A stretch of DNA of 64,000 nt from Pseudoips prasinana (GCA_951640165.1 OX621234.1:23378549-23442548), one strand, 5' to 3'. Numbered from the stretch's first letter, positions 12,459-24,964 are shown. The notes: generated by a model not told the origin, from the letters alone. Numbers and translations are program-made.

Positions 12459-12622
12459 AATTAGCAGTATTATATTAATATCACTATAATATGTGATATT
12501 ATTATTAACCGCTGGACGCGGATAGCGCAAGAGCGGCAAGTGTGGAGATCTTTGGGGGGAGGCGTTGTCCAGCCGTGGATATTTGATGTCGCTGATGGCA
12601 TATTAATATAATACTGCTAATT
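12459..12622. repeat. 23-bp perfect inverted repeat bracketing a LINE scrap
   Basis: 12459-12481 and 12600-12622 are perfect 23-bp reverse complements (AATTAGCAGTATTATATTAATAT and complement). Between them lie a second small hairpin (ATATCAC...GTGATAT) and a fragment of the LINE tail on the plus strand. This could be a MITE that received a LINE insertion, or a foldback created during insertion. Confidence 0.8.
12508..12597 (+). mobile_element. LINE tail fragment (RTE-like), plus strand
   Basis: Corresponds to the reverse complement of the tails at 9408-9569 and 52086-52295: CGCTGGACGCGGATAGCGCAAG, then TGTGGAGATCTTTG, then GGCGTTGTCCAGC. It is diverged and bracketed by inverted repeats, not direct repeats. 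Confidence 0.72.
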
Positions 12623-14384
12623 GTATTATTGTGTTTATGTTGTTGTTTTTATAAAAGAGACCAACCTAGCATTGATTAAGTTGATCTATTTTAACTCGGG
12701 TCGATAATTCAGAAAAACGGTAACTTTCCCTCAGATGATGCAATAACGTTTTGAAACAAATTTCTACCTCAGTTAATAGAAATAAGATGAATACCAATAA
12801 TTAAAAAGTATGTATTTTCATAAGAACCTAAGCTAGCAAAAGTAATTAAGCTAATTCGATTTATATTCCTAAAAGTCTTATTCTATAAAGTTATTGTAAA
12901 CAATTCTTAATGTGTTAGTGTAAGTTCTAGGGCAACCGAGTTATGTTTTGCAATTGATAACCGTTCATAAGTGTTATAATGCACTTGTTCAAGAAGTCAA
13001 GATTCCACATTTTTGTTTATTTTCCTCTGCTGATATAAATACACAACTTTGTATATGATACAGGTACACGTAAAAGTTGCAGAAAAGACTTCAACGCGCC
13101 GCACCGTTTACTATGCCGACTTATTTTAAATGTGAGATGAAACCTTACGGAAATAATTAGATTATGTACAATATATTAAAAAGTATACGTACAAAGACAT
13201 TTTGATGTTTTGTTAGGCTACATTTACCTAGAGTCAATTGAAGTACAAATGTCTGTCTCTCTCGACCCTAATTTGTTCGTAGCTTTGTTTTAAGCTCTAT
13301 TTGACTTTTAGAAACACCCAAAGTCAACCTCTGTTACGTTGATAATACGGAGGTCTGGCCGATAAACTGATGGAGGTATGAGCCGTATTATAGTATCAAT
13401 ATTTCGTATTTCTAGGAATAATCTAGTTAACTTTTAATTTTTGATATTATTTCCCGTTAAAATAACGAAATAAACTTCTTTAAATTACTTTTTTTTATAA
13501 ATTATGTTTAATTTTATTACTTGCTAGCTGTCGACACTGTGACGATCGTCACCTTGGATTTGGACTGCAGATCGCCATAGTACCCCTCGCATTATATTTT
13601 CTTCAATTCTTTCTTATCTCTGTAAGGTCTGGAATATAATACTTATAATGGTGAGATAATAAAGTATGCCTCTGTTTGTGTGCACTATGTCCTGCACAGT
13701 TGACTAATGTCCGCTGAGATTAGCCAGAGCCGACATTCGACCACTCTATTAAATAATCTTCACTACACACAGTTGCTACAGCAAAACATATTCTTTGCAT
13801 CATCATGTCAGGAACCAATTATAGTTATTAAACAATTAAGTATAATTCTGTATAAACGTAAATAACTATGACTACAAAATGGTGGCTTGTTGGGTAACGT
13901 CTTCTGACTTGATGTGATATAGACACCAAATTTATTATTAACACTGATAGGTATGTTGTATTTTGCAAAATCGTGAGTGATGCATTCATAAAACGTATAA
14001 ATTGTTGGGGACTGTATATATTACCTAAAATTATAGCTTTGTCTCGGGACTTAGTTCATTCAAACTATACTGACTGGCACATTATTCCTTGGAAGAACCC
14101 GAGCAGGGTATATTATTAAAAACCCATTGAGTTCTTACTGTCCTGTTCCTAACAATTAATGGTAATGGTACTCTAAAAAAGGTGAAAAACAATGCGATCG
14201 CGAATGTTATGTAAAATATATTGTCAGAGTAGATTATATTGTCCATAACACACATTTAGAAGAAAATGATATCAAACGAATGACATATGAAGCAGTTAAA
14301 GTGGCGAATAATAGCTAGGTAATTAGTGAACACACGTTGCTCAAAAAGAAAAAGACACTAATATATTTACCTTGAGGCATTCAC
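12623..14384. other. AT-rich stretch, nothing recognised
   Basis: No supported coding, RNA or repeat feature. A slightly GC-richer patch at about 13530-13590 shows no open frame of interest. Confidence 0.4.
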
Positions 14385-14775
14385 AGCCAGATGTTCTCAT
14401 TGGTCCGTAAGTGATCGGGGAGGTAAGGCACGTTGGCGCGCGGTCTGGCGTTAAATGGGTGACCGACAATGTGGTTATTGCTTTAGTGTCTTCATGTTAA
14501 GAAGGGCATTTTAAACTGTCGGTCCCGATTGTACTTGTTTGACAGTCGTTAAGCCATACCAGCGGCTTACTGAGTGACTTAAACTAATAACTCTAACGAC
14601 TAGGAGAGGTTTAAGATTGTCCATTCCTAACTTAATACCGCTATCTTATATTATAAATGGTATTGGGAACTCTGACGCAGGAATGCAATATTAAGACGGT
14701 GATAGATTTATTTATAAGACAGAAATAAAATAATAATATACCTATATAATAATTATACGGGATTTCCCGACACAT
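14385..14775 (+). repeat. Composite dispersed repeat (family E), copy 1
   Basis: Contains the segment AACTGTCGGTCCCGATTGTA, then GACAGTCGTTAAGCCAT, then AACTCTGACGCAGGAATGCAA and TACGGGATTTCCCGA. Parts recur at 21660-21885 (inverted), 29330-29640, 32590-32680 and 43985-44225. I recognise this as a common type of lepidopteran interspersed repeat but cannot assign a class. No coding content. Confidence 0.6.
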
Positions 14776-15844
14776 TTGATAGATGTTTGAAGATGCAAAT
14801 TCGTTTGGCATTAGTGATGTAGTCTTAAAGATTACAACTCATTATTGGAAGTAAAAATATATCACAATGCCTGTTATTTTATTTATCGTTACATTGGCAT
14901 ATCTTCAAACTAATTATGGGTTGAACAAGAGTTGAGTCATCTGTAATTTCAGATGCTTAGAAATTTCCACGGAACTGTGATTTTCAGTTGATAGTTACTA
15001 ATTACAATTGTTATTTGATTAACATCAATTTTTAAAACATAGAAATAATGTACCTATGTGTATCTTTAAATTTCTTAAGGATATTTTTTAGTAATGTCAC
15101 GTTTTATGTGAACGGTCCAACGTGAAATTATTTTAGTACTAGCGTATAGCGTTTCTCATAGATTTTCTTTTATAGCTGAGTATATTATTCAGATAATATC
15201 ACATGGAGCTAACTACCTAAGCTGGGTAGTTAAAAATTGAAGTTTATTTTGTTTAATGAATGATGTTAGATAATGCAAGGTTCGCAGTACGATGTCATCG
15301 CGCACGACGATCTGCAAACATGCTCTGCACAAATGCGTTTTATCACAAATTATATCTTTTCCTGCTCAGTTAATTGACACTGTCCTTATAAGCTTTGTGA
15401 AGTTTAATAAAGAACGAGGTTACGAACGCTTATCCATATCAATAAACAAGGAAATTTCATTTAGTCCTATCGGTTTGTTGTATAGTTAAACATAAACAGG
15501 CCAGAACAAATAAAAGATAAGATTATTTTCAATTAGGTACATAAGTTATTGTCTTATTACTTGGGACAGAAATAATTACAAAGAAGACAATATTAATAAT
15601 CCAATATTAATAATCCAATTTATTTTAAGTGGATTCATTACCTTTAATAATCACAATTATCATTTGAAATTTAGAATATCAGTTATAAGTGTCAATTATG
15701 ATTTCCGATCGATAGTCTACTCTAAATTTACGGTAAAATCATTACAGTTTTCAAGGGAAATAAATATGTAAGTTTTAATTACGTCAGTTGTTTTTGTTCA
15801 TGCCTAAAACTATCAGTACTTTTTTGGAATTAATATCCTAGTAA
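14776..15844. other. AT-rich stretch with a small tandem duplication
   Basis: The motif AATATTAATAATCC is present twice in tandem near 15588-15617. Nothing else was recognised. Confidence 0.4.
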
Positions 15845-16080
15845 TAATATAATGATATCCTTAGACATTATTCACAAACGACCGTCCAATCCCAAACTAA
15901 GCAGTTGTACTATGTAAACCAGATAACTACTACATATACTAGTTTTTTTTTGTAAATACATACTTATATAGAAAAATTACACCGAGACTAAGGGCAATCA
16001 GACATGTTTATGCACATAAATATACGTCCTGGGTGGGAATCGAACCCAGCCCGTCACGACAGGCCCGTCGTAATCCCGTG
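15845..16080 (-). mobile_element. tRNA-derived SINE (family 1), near full length
   Basis: Minus-strand copy. Reading back from 16080: a tRNA-like head with the B box GGGTTCGATTCCCACCC (plus-strand GGGTGGGAATCGAACCC near 16031-16047), a TATTTATGTGCATAAACATG body, and the tail with a TAGTTTGGGAT motif. Same family as 18155, 20991 and 62055. Confidence 0.75.
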
Positions 16081-17464
16081 TAAAATATGTTAATTCTTAT
16101 ACATAGTTTTATGCTTTGGGGTTCATTTATTCTCTCACTATTAATTAATATGAATTTTGTTATTTTACGTCAACAGCTGTGTGTATTGATGTTTATTGTG
16201 AATTTGAAATACGATCACCCTCTTAATATTGCACAAAAATGCATTGCGTTCCCTGTTCTTTTTAATTCTTTGACTCAAATTATCATATAATACATAAATG
16301 ACAATAAGCTATTAAGCGTTTTGACGATTTACTAAATAAATAATTAATCTCTTTTTACTCATCGTAATGTTAAAAATTAAAAAACAAACATAATTTCTGT
16401 GGATTTTTAATTAGAACATTCTTATCTATATAAGCAATTGTTTATTAATTTTAACTATATATTGATCTTAAGATGTTCGCTCCCAAATATACCCATTGTA
16501 GGGGTTCTTCCAAGAGCCTAGAGGAGCTTTGTTTACTACAGTTATACTTTATAGGGTTATTTCGTTTTATTCGTTGTAACTTAGTACTTAGTTGTAACAT
16601 ATGTATATTGCACCACCAACTATACAATTCAAGTTAAAGTCTTTTACGATAGTAACTTTTTAGTACAAAATTCTGTGACGTACTACGTATTTTTATCGTA
16701 CCTAAGTTTTTCCCAAATTACCGTAGCTGTTATATTTTTTGCTGGTAGATTTTTTTTATTTATTGTACACGACTACGAGGCAGTTAATTGAACTGAAGAT
16801 TGAGAAACTGATTATTTCATATGATAAACAACCAGCTAATTTTGAATATTTGTTGTTGTATGTTGTATCCGAATATTGTTAGCTTCGTTAAATAATATAA
16901 TATGTTTGGTTTAGGAACTACTTAGTAACTTAATACGTAATAACTGTAGCAAGCCACAACTGGGACTTCATCAAATTGGCTACATAATTTGTATACTATT
17001 GACTATTAGAATAATAAAATTGCAACTATGTAGGTAAAAGTATAAAGGTACTTAGCGGTTTTTAACTCGAATTAGCAATTTTATTAATCGTGGTCTGTCT
17101 ATTCTGTTAGCTCGTAGAAATATTAGTAGTACATCTAAACACATTAGTTTTGTATGGCACTGTGGCTAAAGATGAAACTTAGTGCTACAGTAGCCTTTAG
17201 GTTGTTGCTGAGCTCCGGTCAATTAATTAGGCTAAACATATAATTTTTTATTCTTACTAATTTAAAATAGCTGACTCGATTTCATATTTTATTATGAAAT
17301 AGATACTAACTTGACTTAAAAAGTGGTGTACTTATGTTTTATCAAAGTTGTCGTTGGTGTATCAATTGCATGAAGTCTGATTTTTGTTAGGTGCATTCTT
17401 ATGTTTACGAAAATGTCATTGCATGGTATCTGAAAATAAAAAGATTTTCATCGTCTTCATTGTC
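16081..17464. other. AT-rich stretch, nothing recognised
   Basis: No supported feature was seen. Open frames here are short and low in complexity. Confidence 0.4.
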
Positions 17465-17575
17465 GTTCACCAATTTTTTGGGGTCGGTTCCCAGTCTAAA
17501 CTTTTGTGCTAGCTAACTAGGTACTATAATTTACCGAGTAACTGCCACCCGACTTCATAGCCCCTATAGGTTTCC
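17465..17575 (+). repeat. Fragment of a dispersed lepidopteran repeat
   Basis: Contains TTTGGGGTCGGTTCCCAGTC and CGAGTAACTGCCACCCGAC, segments I associate with a repeat common in lepidopteran genomes. Boundaries and class are uncertain. Confidence 0.4.
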
Positions 17576-18058
17576 TATGTAACTAATAAATCATGATGGT
17601 TAGACCAGGCGCAAATTCTATATTGCGTATGACTACGATTGTTGTAGTTTTCTACGGCACCACAATCTAAGTTCATAAGCACATATTGTTCGATGCTGGT
17701 TTCGAATACACGACCTCCCCGTTGCAAAAACTCTACCGGACAGCTTACGCTGCTCGAATACTATATTCGTTACTATAGTTCAATGAAAAAATAACAAAAC
17801 AGACTTTATTTGCAGGCATCGGCTAGTGCACAATAATCTTGTAGATTTGTATGTCTTCTGGCGGGCAAGTTTTTGCGCAGCTCACGAAACGTGTCGAGGT
17901 AAATTACATTATAATAACGTAATAGCGAAGATACAATTTAGCTTCGACAGAATCAAACATCTCATCATTCCAGCTAGTTTATTTGAAAACGGAGACGTGG
18001 AGAACTACTCCACAGAAATTATGGGTTCAATTCTGTACTTAATTATTGACTTATATTG
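17576..18058. other. Spacer with a possible SINE-head scrap
   Basis: A segment near 17690-17730 (CTGGTTTCGAATACACGACC) resembles an inverted, diverged tRNA-like SINE head. Nothing else was recognised. Confidence 0.3.
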
Positions 18059-18132
18059 ATAATTACACTCAGACTCAGGAAAAACAGACATAACCATGCA
18101 CACAAATATCTGTCAAGGGTGGGAATCGAACC
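18059..18132 (-). mobile_element. SINE family 1 fragment, left arm of a head-to-head pair
   Basis: This 74-bp minus-strand SINE segment is the inverted counterpart of 18218-18291, with about 70 of 74 positions complementary. The arms face each other across 85 bp that include the right copy's tRNA-like head. Confidence 0.8.
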
Positions 18133-18154
18133 TAAAAACACAGTACATACTGTG

Positions 18155-18340
18155 TATTATTTTGACGGGCCGGTTGGCAAGGATGGTTAATGCTTGCCTT
18201 TCACGTCGCATGTCGTGGGTTCGATTCCCACCCATGACAGATATTTGTGTGCATGGTCATGTCTGTTTTTCTTGAGTCTGTGTGTAATTATCTATATAAG
18301 TATGTATTTAAAAAAGAAAAGCAGTATATGCAGTGTAATG
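18155..18340 (+). mobile_element. tRNA-derived SINE (family 1), right copy of the pair
   Basis: The head starts near GACGGGCCGGTTGGCAAGG (an A-box-like segment) and contains the B box GGTTCGATTCCCACCC. The body is ATATTTGTGTGCATGGTCATG, then CTTGAGTCTGTGTGTAATTATC and TAAGTATGTATTTA. The distal TTTGGGATCAGATGG tail of other copies is missing. Confidence 0.78.
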
Positions 18341-19876
18341 GTATTACCTGCCTTCCTATAAAATAAAACCTCTTTTGTGAAGATCTAAAACTCTGGTCAT
18401 TCTTGTAAAATAGCTGGACATAGGTTTTAAAGTTAGAATAGAATTTGAATTAATAAAAAAGTATTATTTAATGTTTGAGTGATGTTTGTCAAGATTTATA
18501 AAAGTGAAGTGCTAACGAATGTATTGTGAAAACTAGTGTATTATATGTTATTTAACATTATATGTTATTTGATAATGTAAAGTTAGATCCTAATAAAGCT
18601 AGACCCTTTTGTGTTTATTAAGTAGAAAGGACATGACCTCATACGCATATTAAATTAGGTTTTTGTTCAAGATCCTTTACTACTTGGACAAAAAACATTC
18701 ATTGTGCCGAACGCAAGCTAAGCAAACATATCCATCAATTTCATTGTATCCGTCCATACGTTTGTAATTCTTGTGACGCTTGCGACTGAGAATAAGACAA
18801 AGGAGGGTGTGCGATAAATGTTTCTTAAAACCCGGATAAACGTTAAAATATATTTCCAATGACTGTATCAATAACAAAACAACATGTAGTTAAGGACAAT
18901 ATTGTTAAGGCCAATTTGCCAATATTTCTTGAGAGAAGAGCGCGGCGTCATATTTGTCTGACGGTACTCAATATTTTACGTTAAGGCCCAGACCGGAACG
19001 TGCAGCTATCTCACTTTTATTATATGCGTTTTTTTAAATATGGTTTGGTCATCATGTGAGATCATTATACTCAAATGATCACACGATCACCACAAAAATA
19101 AGAAAAAGTTTATAATAAAAAATAAGAATGAAATATGTTTCCCAACAACAAACACTATATTAATTTAATGGTTTAGAACTATTTCTGCTTCTGCCATATT
19201 TTGTATACAACCCGTTGATTAAAAAGAATCATAATCTGTCACAGATTGTTCAAGACTTATTAGATAACTTTAAGTATAATAAATATATGTTAATAAACTA
19301 TTTTTATGTGACCTAATGACTATTCAGAACAAATAAGATCACGGAATATGCTGTTCAGACAAACACCCTGCATTAAATATATCACGAAACAAACAAGTCC
19401 GTAGTAGTCAAATCAGTCAAACAAAACGTGATTTTCTGTTATATTTGTTAAGACACGTGTTTAACGCTTATAAGCAATAACGATAATTTAGATTTTCTAT
19501 AAATCTGATTTTATTTGTATAACTTTGCTTCATAATGTTGCTCGTTTTAATTACTCAGTTTAAGTATTGCGAAAGTTTGTAAAAGTTAGACAGGGCCTTA
19601 ATGAGAGGTAATTAAAGGGCCACAAATAGCTGCGCGGTAATGAAGGCTAGACTACGTTTACTTAAGAACGGGTCTTGTCGTGACTTTGTGAATAATTTTA
19701 CTTGTGTACCACAACTGACTTGAGTATGCGTGCTGGGAACGATCTTGCCCACAACTCCGTTTAAACAGCCACGCGCCTTTCGTATCTATCTAATTGCTTA
19801 AAACTCTCTGTAAACTTTTCTTAAAACAAAAGTAGTGACTAACCACAATAAAATAATGACCAATACTTTCGTAAAT
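18341..19876. other. AT-rich stretch, nothing recognised
   Basis: A direct duplication of ATTATATGTTATTT occurs near 18539-18571. No coding or RNA feature was supported. Confidence 0.4.
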
Positions 19877-20047
19877 TTCCAGAAACCTGACCTCTTTCAT
19901 GTCATATCGCTAGGCATCCCATCGGATCATGAGAGTGACGGAATAGAAAGTGCTCCTGTGTTTGCGCACATACTTGTGGACTATAATGTCCCACGCAGAT
20001 GGCAAATCTCTATTGGGTCTGGCCATCGTAGCACAAAATTCGTCTAG
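19877..20047 (+). mobile_element. SINE family 3 fragment, plus orientation
   Basis: Contains AACCTGACCTCTTTC, CCCATCGGATCATGAGAGTG, then TGCTCCTGTGTTTGCGCACA and TATAATGTCCC. These are the reverse complement of segments in 54538-54900, the fullest copy. The overlapping open frames are products of the repeat. Confidence 0.75.
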
Positions 20048-20655
20048 AAAGAGATTATTCAAAACGCTTTTGATGTCAACTATGTGTGATATCGTTAAAA
20101 TAACGTCAAACCTATATCTATAACTGTAATACATACTGGTTAGTACATGATATATACATCTATAGGTATTATGTCCAAAATAATAATAATGATCACTTTG
20201 ATTTGCAGCTAAGTTTGTAAAATAACCTCATATATAATCATGTACTTCATATTTTTTTTATATCATATTGCCTTTTATAAATGACTGGCCGTGGTAAACA
20301 TCAAAGTGCCATTGTGTTGATTATATCTACTCACGAGCAGTTATACTTATTATATGTGTATATCTCACAGAATAATATAAGTGTGTTACATACATAAATT
20401 CATACATTCGTTGCTTTTTACAATGATCGCTTAAGTTGTGAGTTGAGTCTTTTAAGTTTCATTTAATACAAATTATGTCGCAATAGATCGTCTTGTCATG
20501 ATATCTTCAAAATATATTGGTAGTTTTATAAGTAGCCAATATAATTCTTGCTAGAAGGAATAACATTTCCATCCCTTTTCTCTAAGTTATGCACTAGGTG
20601 TTCAGGCAACAGCGCCACCTGTGTATCCACCACCAAACTGCATCTGCATCAACCT
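20048..20655. other. AT-rich stretch, nothing recognised
   Basis: No supported feature was seen. Confidence 0.4.
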
Positions 20656-20960
20656 GGTATCTGGATTTTTTTTATGTCATAGGGCGACAAACGAGCAACT
20701 GGGTCACCTGATGGTAAGTGATCACCGTCGCCCATAAACACTCGCAACACCAGAGGTGTGGCGGGTGCGTTGCCGGCCTCTAAAAGTCAGCAAACAAGTG
20801 TTGCTGACCCTTCCCCAATGAGCTCAGGCACCCTTACTCACACTCGGAAACACGACATTACAATGATTAATGTTATTATTAAGGAATGTCTTCTGTAAGG
20901 TGGAGGTACTTCCCCAGTCGGGCTGCTCTTTGAGCGATGAACGCTCTGCCCTAACTCTCT
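20656..20960 (+). repeat. Dispersed lepidopteran repeat with GGGTCACCTGATGGTAAG core
   Basis: The core ACAAACGAGCAACTGGGTCA, CCTGATGGTAAGTGATCACC, CGCAACACCAGAGG and GTGCGTTGCCGGCC matches a very common interspersed repeat of moths and butterflies, from memory of the family. The 3' half (20780-20960) fits less well and may be a diverged continuation. A family 1 SINE lies directly downstream. Confidence 0.65.
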
Positions 20961-20990
20961 TCAAGTTAACGGTGTTACACTCCCATAGAC

Positions 20991-21215
20991 GGGTCTGTTG
21001 GTGTGGTGCGGCGTTGGTTCGATTCCCATCCGGGGCAAATATTTGTGTGCATGAACATTGAACATGTCTGTTTGTCCTGAATCTGGGTGTAAATTATCTA
21101 TATAAGTATGTATTTACAAAATAAAACTAGTATAAATATATGAGTTATCTGGTTTCCACAGTACAAGCTCTGCTTAGTTTGGGATCAGATGGCCGTGTGT
21201 GAAGCTAGCTCAGAG
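20991..21215 (+). mobile_element. tRNA-derived SINE (family 1)
   Basis: The head is truncated or diverged but keeps GTTGGTTCGATTCCCATCC. The body carries AAATATTTGTGTGCATGAAC, CTGGGTGTAAATTATC and AAGTATGTATTTACAAAATA, and the tail TTATCTGGTTTCCACAGTAC, then TTAGTTTGGGATCAGATGGC. The tail shows the family consensus well. Confidence 0.8.
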
Positions 21216-21659
21216 CGCACGGAAAGCCGTGGGTCTTTTAGTTGCAATCTTTCCGGTTGTGTCAGATTGCTGTTCCATCAGATTATGAGAGTTAAGGAAT
21301 AGCAAGAGCAACTGTTTATGCGTTTACAGACTCAGGACTTTAATAAAATTTCCATGAAATAATATTTTCATGTATACAGATGGCTAGTCTGCATTGAGAC
21401 TTGCCGTCATTTGACCAGGAGGACACTAACCCAGATATCTCACCTTCTACTTTAGCTTGTCTGTTTTTCCTTTATAAAGCTTGTTGTTCCCTTATACTCG
21501 TAAAAAGCACCAGAACCAAACGGGCTAAGTGCCTATAGTGTGCGCTAGCTTATCTTCACATGAAACACTTTCTATGTTCCATGATCCAGATAGCTTGTCT
21601 GCTGTCCTTTTTAACTTATTCCAATAACAAGAGGGCTAATAAATGCTATTAAAGTCAAA
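21216..21659. other. Spacer, nothing recognised
   Basis: Slightly GC-richer than average but without a supported repeat or coding assignment. Confidence 0.35.
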
Positions 21660-21885
21660 TTATATCCACCAACGTGGTACTATTGTACTAAGTTTAGGTT
21701 CTTCTACTTTCTTTGTTATCGTATGGGCAGTGGTGACCCTAGTCGGGAAATCCCGTATAATTGTCTTATAAGTGAATCTAACACCGTCGCAATATTGCAT
21801 TCCTGCGTCAGAGTTCCCACCACCATTTACATAACATGGCATAGCGGTATTAAGTTTAAGAATGGACAATCTACCAGTCCTAGTA
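21660..21885 (-). repeat. Composite dispersed repeat (family E), copy 2 (inverted)
   Basis: Minus-strand counterpart of 14610-14775: it shares TTAATACCGCTAT, GGGAACTCTGACGCAGGAAT, and TTATACGGGATTTCCCGAC, and extends into CACTGCCCATACGATAAC, which also ends copies at 29.6 and 44.2 kb. The 86-codon open frame through it is not a gene. Confidence 0.65.
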
Positions 21886-23230
21886 ACTTTTAAATTGAAT
21901 CCTATTATCATAAAATTCAAATAAATTTTACAGTACTCGTAACTTCATATGAAAATTAACCTCTAAACAACTTTAATAAGGTTTTATTTTAACATCTCCG
22001 CTATTCAAATTTTTACAACTCTATTTAGTGATGATAACTCCATTATGAAACAATAATAATAAATTAAAATTTATAAGAAGATTTCCGTTTGTTACTAAAA
22101 GATATACTATTAATACATGAGTTTTGTCAGCATGTAAAAAGACAATTCTATTTAAGGCGTACATTAAATAATTATAACGCAAGAAAATACAACTAAAAAG
22201 CTATTAAAAATCTAGTAGCTTACTTATGGACTTTAATATATTTTTGGGATAGGTTTTTCTTAAGTAGAATGATATGAAATTTCGGTAGAGTAGATTGTGA
22301 CGAACAAAATAATATTTATGTTGCTTTATAATTGACTGCCAAAATGTGTTCTTCTTTTTTAATCAGGTAGGTATATAATTATAATTCCTACATCAACTTC
22401 ATCACATCATTCTGGGCTTCTTAATGTGCAATTTATCCAACATCCACGAACTTCTAGGTCAATTTTATAATATATTTTACTATTATAAAATTCCTTCAAG
22501 TATCAGAATATCAAGATCAAATTTAAGAGGCATATGGGACACAAGATTAAAATAAAATCGGGGTCGGGCTGGCTTATTTACTTTGGGATTGGATGACCTA
22601 ATTTATATATAATATATACCTAATATGTAGATTCGGAATTAAAATGTACAAGAATATGTATATAATTATGCGTCAAGTTACATATTATATTTATATAAAT
22701 AGTGCCTACGTGCGGTAGTGTTATTTCAGGCTTATATATTATATATATAGCTTATTGCCCTTTTTCTTTTTTGACTAGTATATTTCCGTATGCTATCTCT
22801 TTACTTCTTACTTACTTATCACTCGTTGTTTTCTCCTTCTTGCTGATCTTGTCCACCTTAAGGTTGTCTGGAAGAGATCATAGTTAGCGATAAGTCCGCC
22901 TATTGCACGATATCTAATGTTACACTTCACATGTGAATCTTAGTTTACAATAAAGAGTATTTGTATAGTATTGCAAAGATAATTATCTCATTCATGAATA
23001 TATATTCATCAATATATGTTTTTCAGTCACAGTCCTTCTATCCTATATACAGGTAAATATAACTAAAGTGTCCGGCATAGTAATTGTAGGTTTTGTTACT
23101 GGAAACCTCCTGAAACTTATTAAAAACATAAATCTAGATGGAGTTGTCTAGTTTATAAATTTTTCATTTCAATTAGTTTAGTTTGGTTTACAATTGAGAC
23201 TAAACCATGCTACCCAGCGATTTTTTGACC
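21886..23230. other. AT-rich stretch, nothing recognised
   Basis: Contains short imperfect TA-rich runs near 22605-22750. No coding or RNA feature was supported. Confidence 0.4.
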
Positions 23231-23440
23231 GGTCTGTTCCTAACGTGCCTCGTGTATAAAATAGTGGTTTGAATGACGCGTGAAACCCCGCCTACGGAAA
23301 ACACGAGTAAAGCTGAATAAATAAATACGGGCGTTAAATGTGAGTTAGTTCACTGTCGCGACGCCAGATGCACATGGCTGGTCGGTTAGTTATTTGCCAC
23401 GCAATTTCCGTGATCACCTCACGCATACCGACTTGGATGA
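23231..23440 (+). other. GC-richer block with a TATA-box-like motif
   Basis: A GTATAAAATAG motif lies at about 23255-23265, upstream of CpG-containing sequence (GACGCGTGAAACCCCGCC; TCACTGTCGCGACGCCAG). This could be a core promoter, but single TATAAAA matches are expected by chance in AT-rich DNA and no downstream exon was found. Confidence 0.2.
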
Positions 23441-24667
23441 CAGTTCGATAAGTGGTAAATCTACATTTAATAGCATAAAACATTTATTTTTAGTTTACTG
23501 ACTATGCGCCTTAAAATAGATATCGGCTGATATAAGATAATATCGAGACAAAACGAAAATTAAAATAGGAATCTACATGTTTAATCATATTTAGTTCTAT
23601 ATCAAGGCAATCATGGAATGTGAAAATCATAAAATAGTTTCGTATGAACTCGAAAATATTTATCAATTAAACGGACTTTCTACTTACTTAACAGATAATT
23701 TGGAAAATATATTTTTCTGAAACTGGATAATGATACTAATTCTTAGTTCAGAGGAATATGTTATTTTATTTTGTCTTATATTTTGACTAATAATATATTT
23801 AGGCACCAAAACCGTAAACTCCTTAAGAAATCGTATTTTACAATAACCAATCGCTTTGCTTTCGCTTTTTACTGGACAAGATATAATACTATGGTGTTAA
23901 GGTAAAAGGGGATGACATGAAAAGAATTGTATCAATTCAGTGCACTTTACTTTTACCGTATTAGGTACTCAATAGTAGAACTCATTCTCATTTTTTTATT
24001 ATCCCGTTTTGCCTTAACACCTTAACATTGTAGCAATGATATCAAATTGGTCAGGTATGACGTTGCAATAGTTGACATATAAAAGTCTCGTTTTATTATT
24101 GGTCCACGGAAATATTTTTCTTTGTCTGCTTTTATAGAATGTTAAAGAATTAACATACCTACTGTCAATTGACATGAATAATATAGACGCGATCAAACAT
24201 CATTGTACAAGGTCTTCGTGAAGCACTACGTAAACATAACCGGATTCTTGTCTGATTTAACGGATTGATTAGTTTTTTAATTGTGACAGCCAGCTATAAA
24301 ATGAGCCGACTTGTAACAAACAATCCACGGTAATTAAAACGAATATATCTCACTTATTAGAACAATAACAATGAAACTAGCCAACGGAACCGTTTCTGTT
24401 AACATACCCTTGCTTTGACTTATTCGAAATAATTATTTAGTACACAGGTTTTTTGTGTGTTCATAATCTTGATTGTTTGTGTAAGTACTATATTTCATGG
24501 TATACAGGATCATATTGAGTGCATTGCATACCTTTTTATTTTTACGATTGTGTACCAAAGGTGAAGCGATTTTTGCATCCCTGGGTCTTTTATCTATCAC
24601 GGTAGCACATTTAAGCAACTATTATTTGAAATTAACGACATTATTTATTTTCTTTTCTTAGCAAGAT
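23441..24667. other. AT-rich stretch, nothing recognised
   Basis: No supported feature was seen. Confidence 0.4.
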
Positions 24668-24707
24668 GTTTCGGATTTTAAAGTACCCTTACTTTGAAAT
24701 CCGAAAC
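24668..24707. repeat. Hairpin with 18-bp arms
   Basis: GTTTCGGATTTTAAAGTA and TACTTTGAAATCCGAAAC pair at 17 of 18 positions around the loop CCCT. It may be the core of a tiny MITE. Confidence 0.7.
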
Positions 24708-24790
24708 CTCTTGATGTCAGTTAAAATAGATTAACATATCATAGAAGGATTTTATGACACATCCATAAAGCCTTTAATTATTTATCACAC

Positions 24791-24964
24791 TAATATTATA
24801 AAGGAGAAAGTTTGTAAGTGTGTTACTTGATGTTTGATACTTCTCGACGTCTAAACTGGAGCGATTTTATTAAAATTTGGTTTGGGGTTAGCTGACACCC
24901 TGGATTAACACATAGGCTATAATTTATAAAGTTTGACGCAGGTAAAACTGCGGGGCACAGCTAG
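24791..24964 (+). mobile_element. CTAG-ended lepidopteran repeat (Helitron-like), copy 3
   Basis: Starts TAATATTATAAAGGAGAAAG and ends GGTAAAACTGCGGGGCACAG plus CTAG. Length and order match 8260-8431, with the shared core GGATTAACACATAGG. No coding capacity. Confidence 0.62.

Noticed and set aside
12243..12539. 98-codon open frame on the minus strand
   Set aside because: It overlaps the LINE scrap and the inverted repeat; the remaining part has no similarity.
18155..18240. Possible tRNA gene on the plus strand
   Set aside because: The tRNA-like part is the head of a family 1 SINE and is followed by the SINE body.
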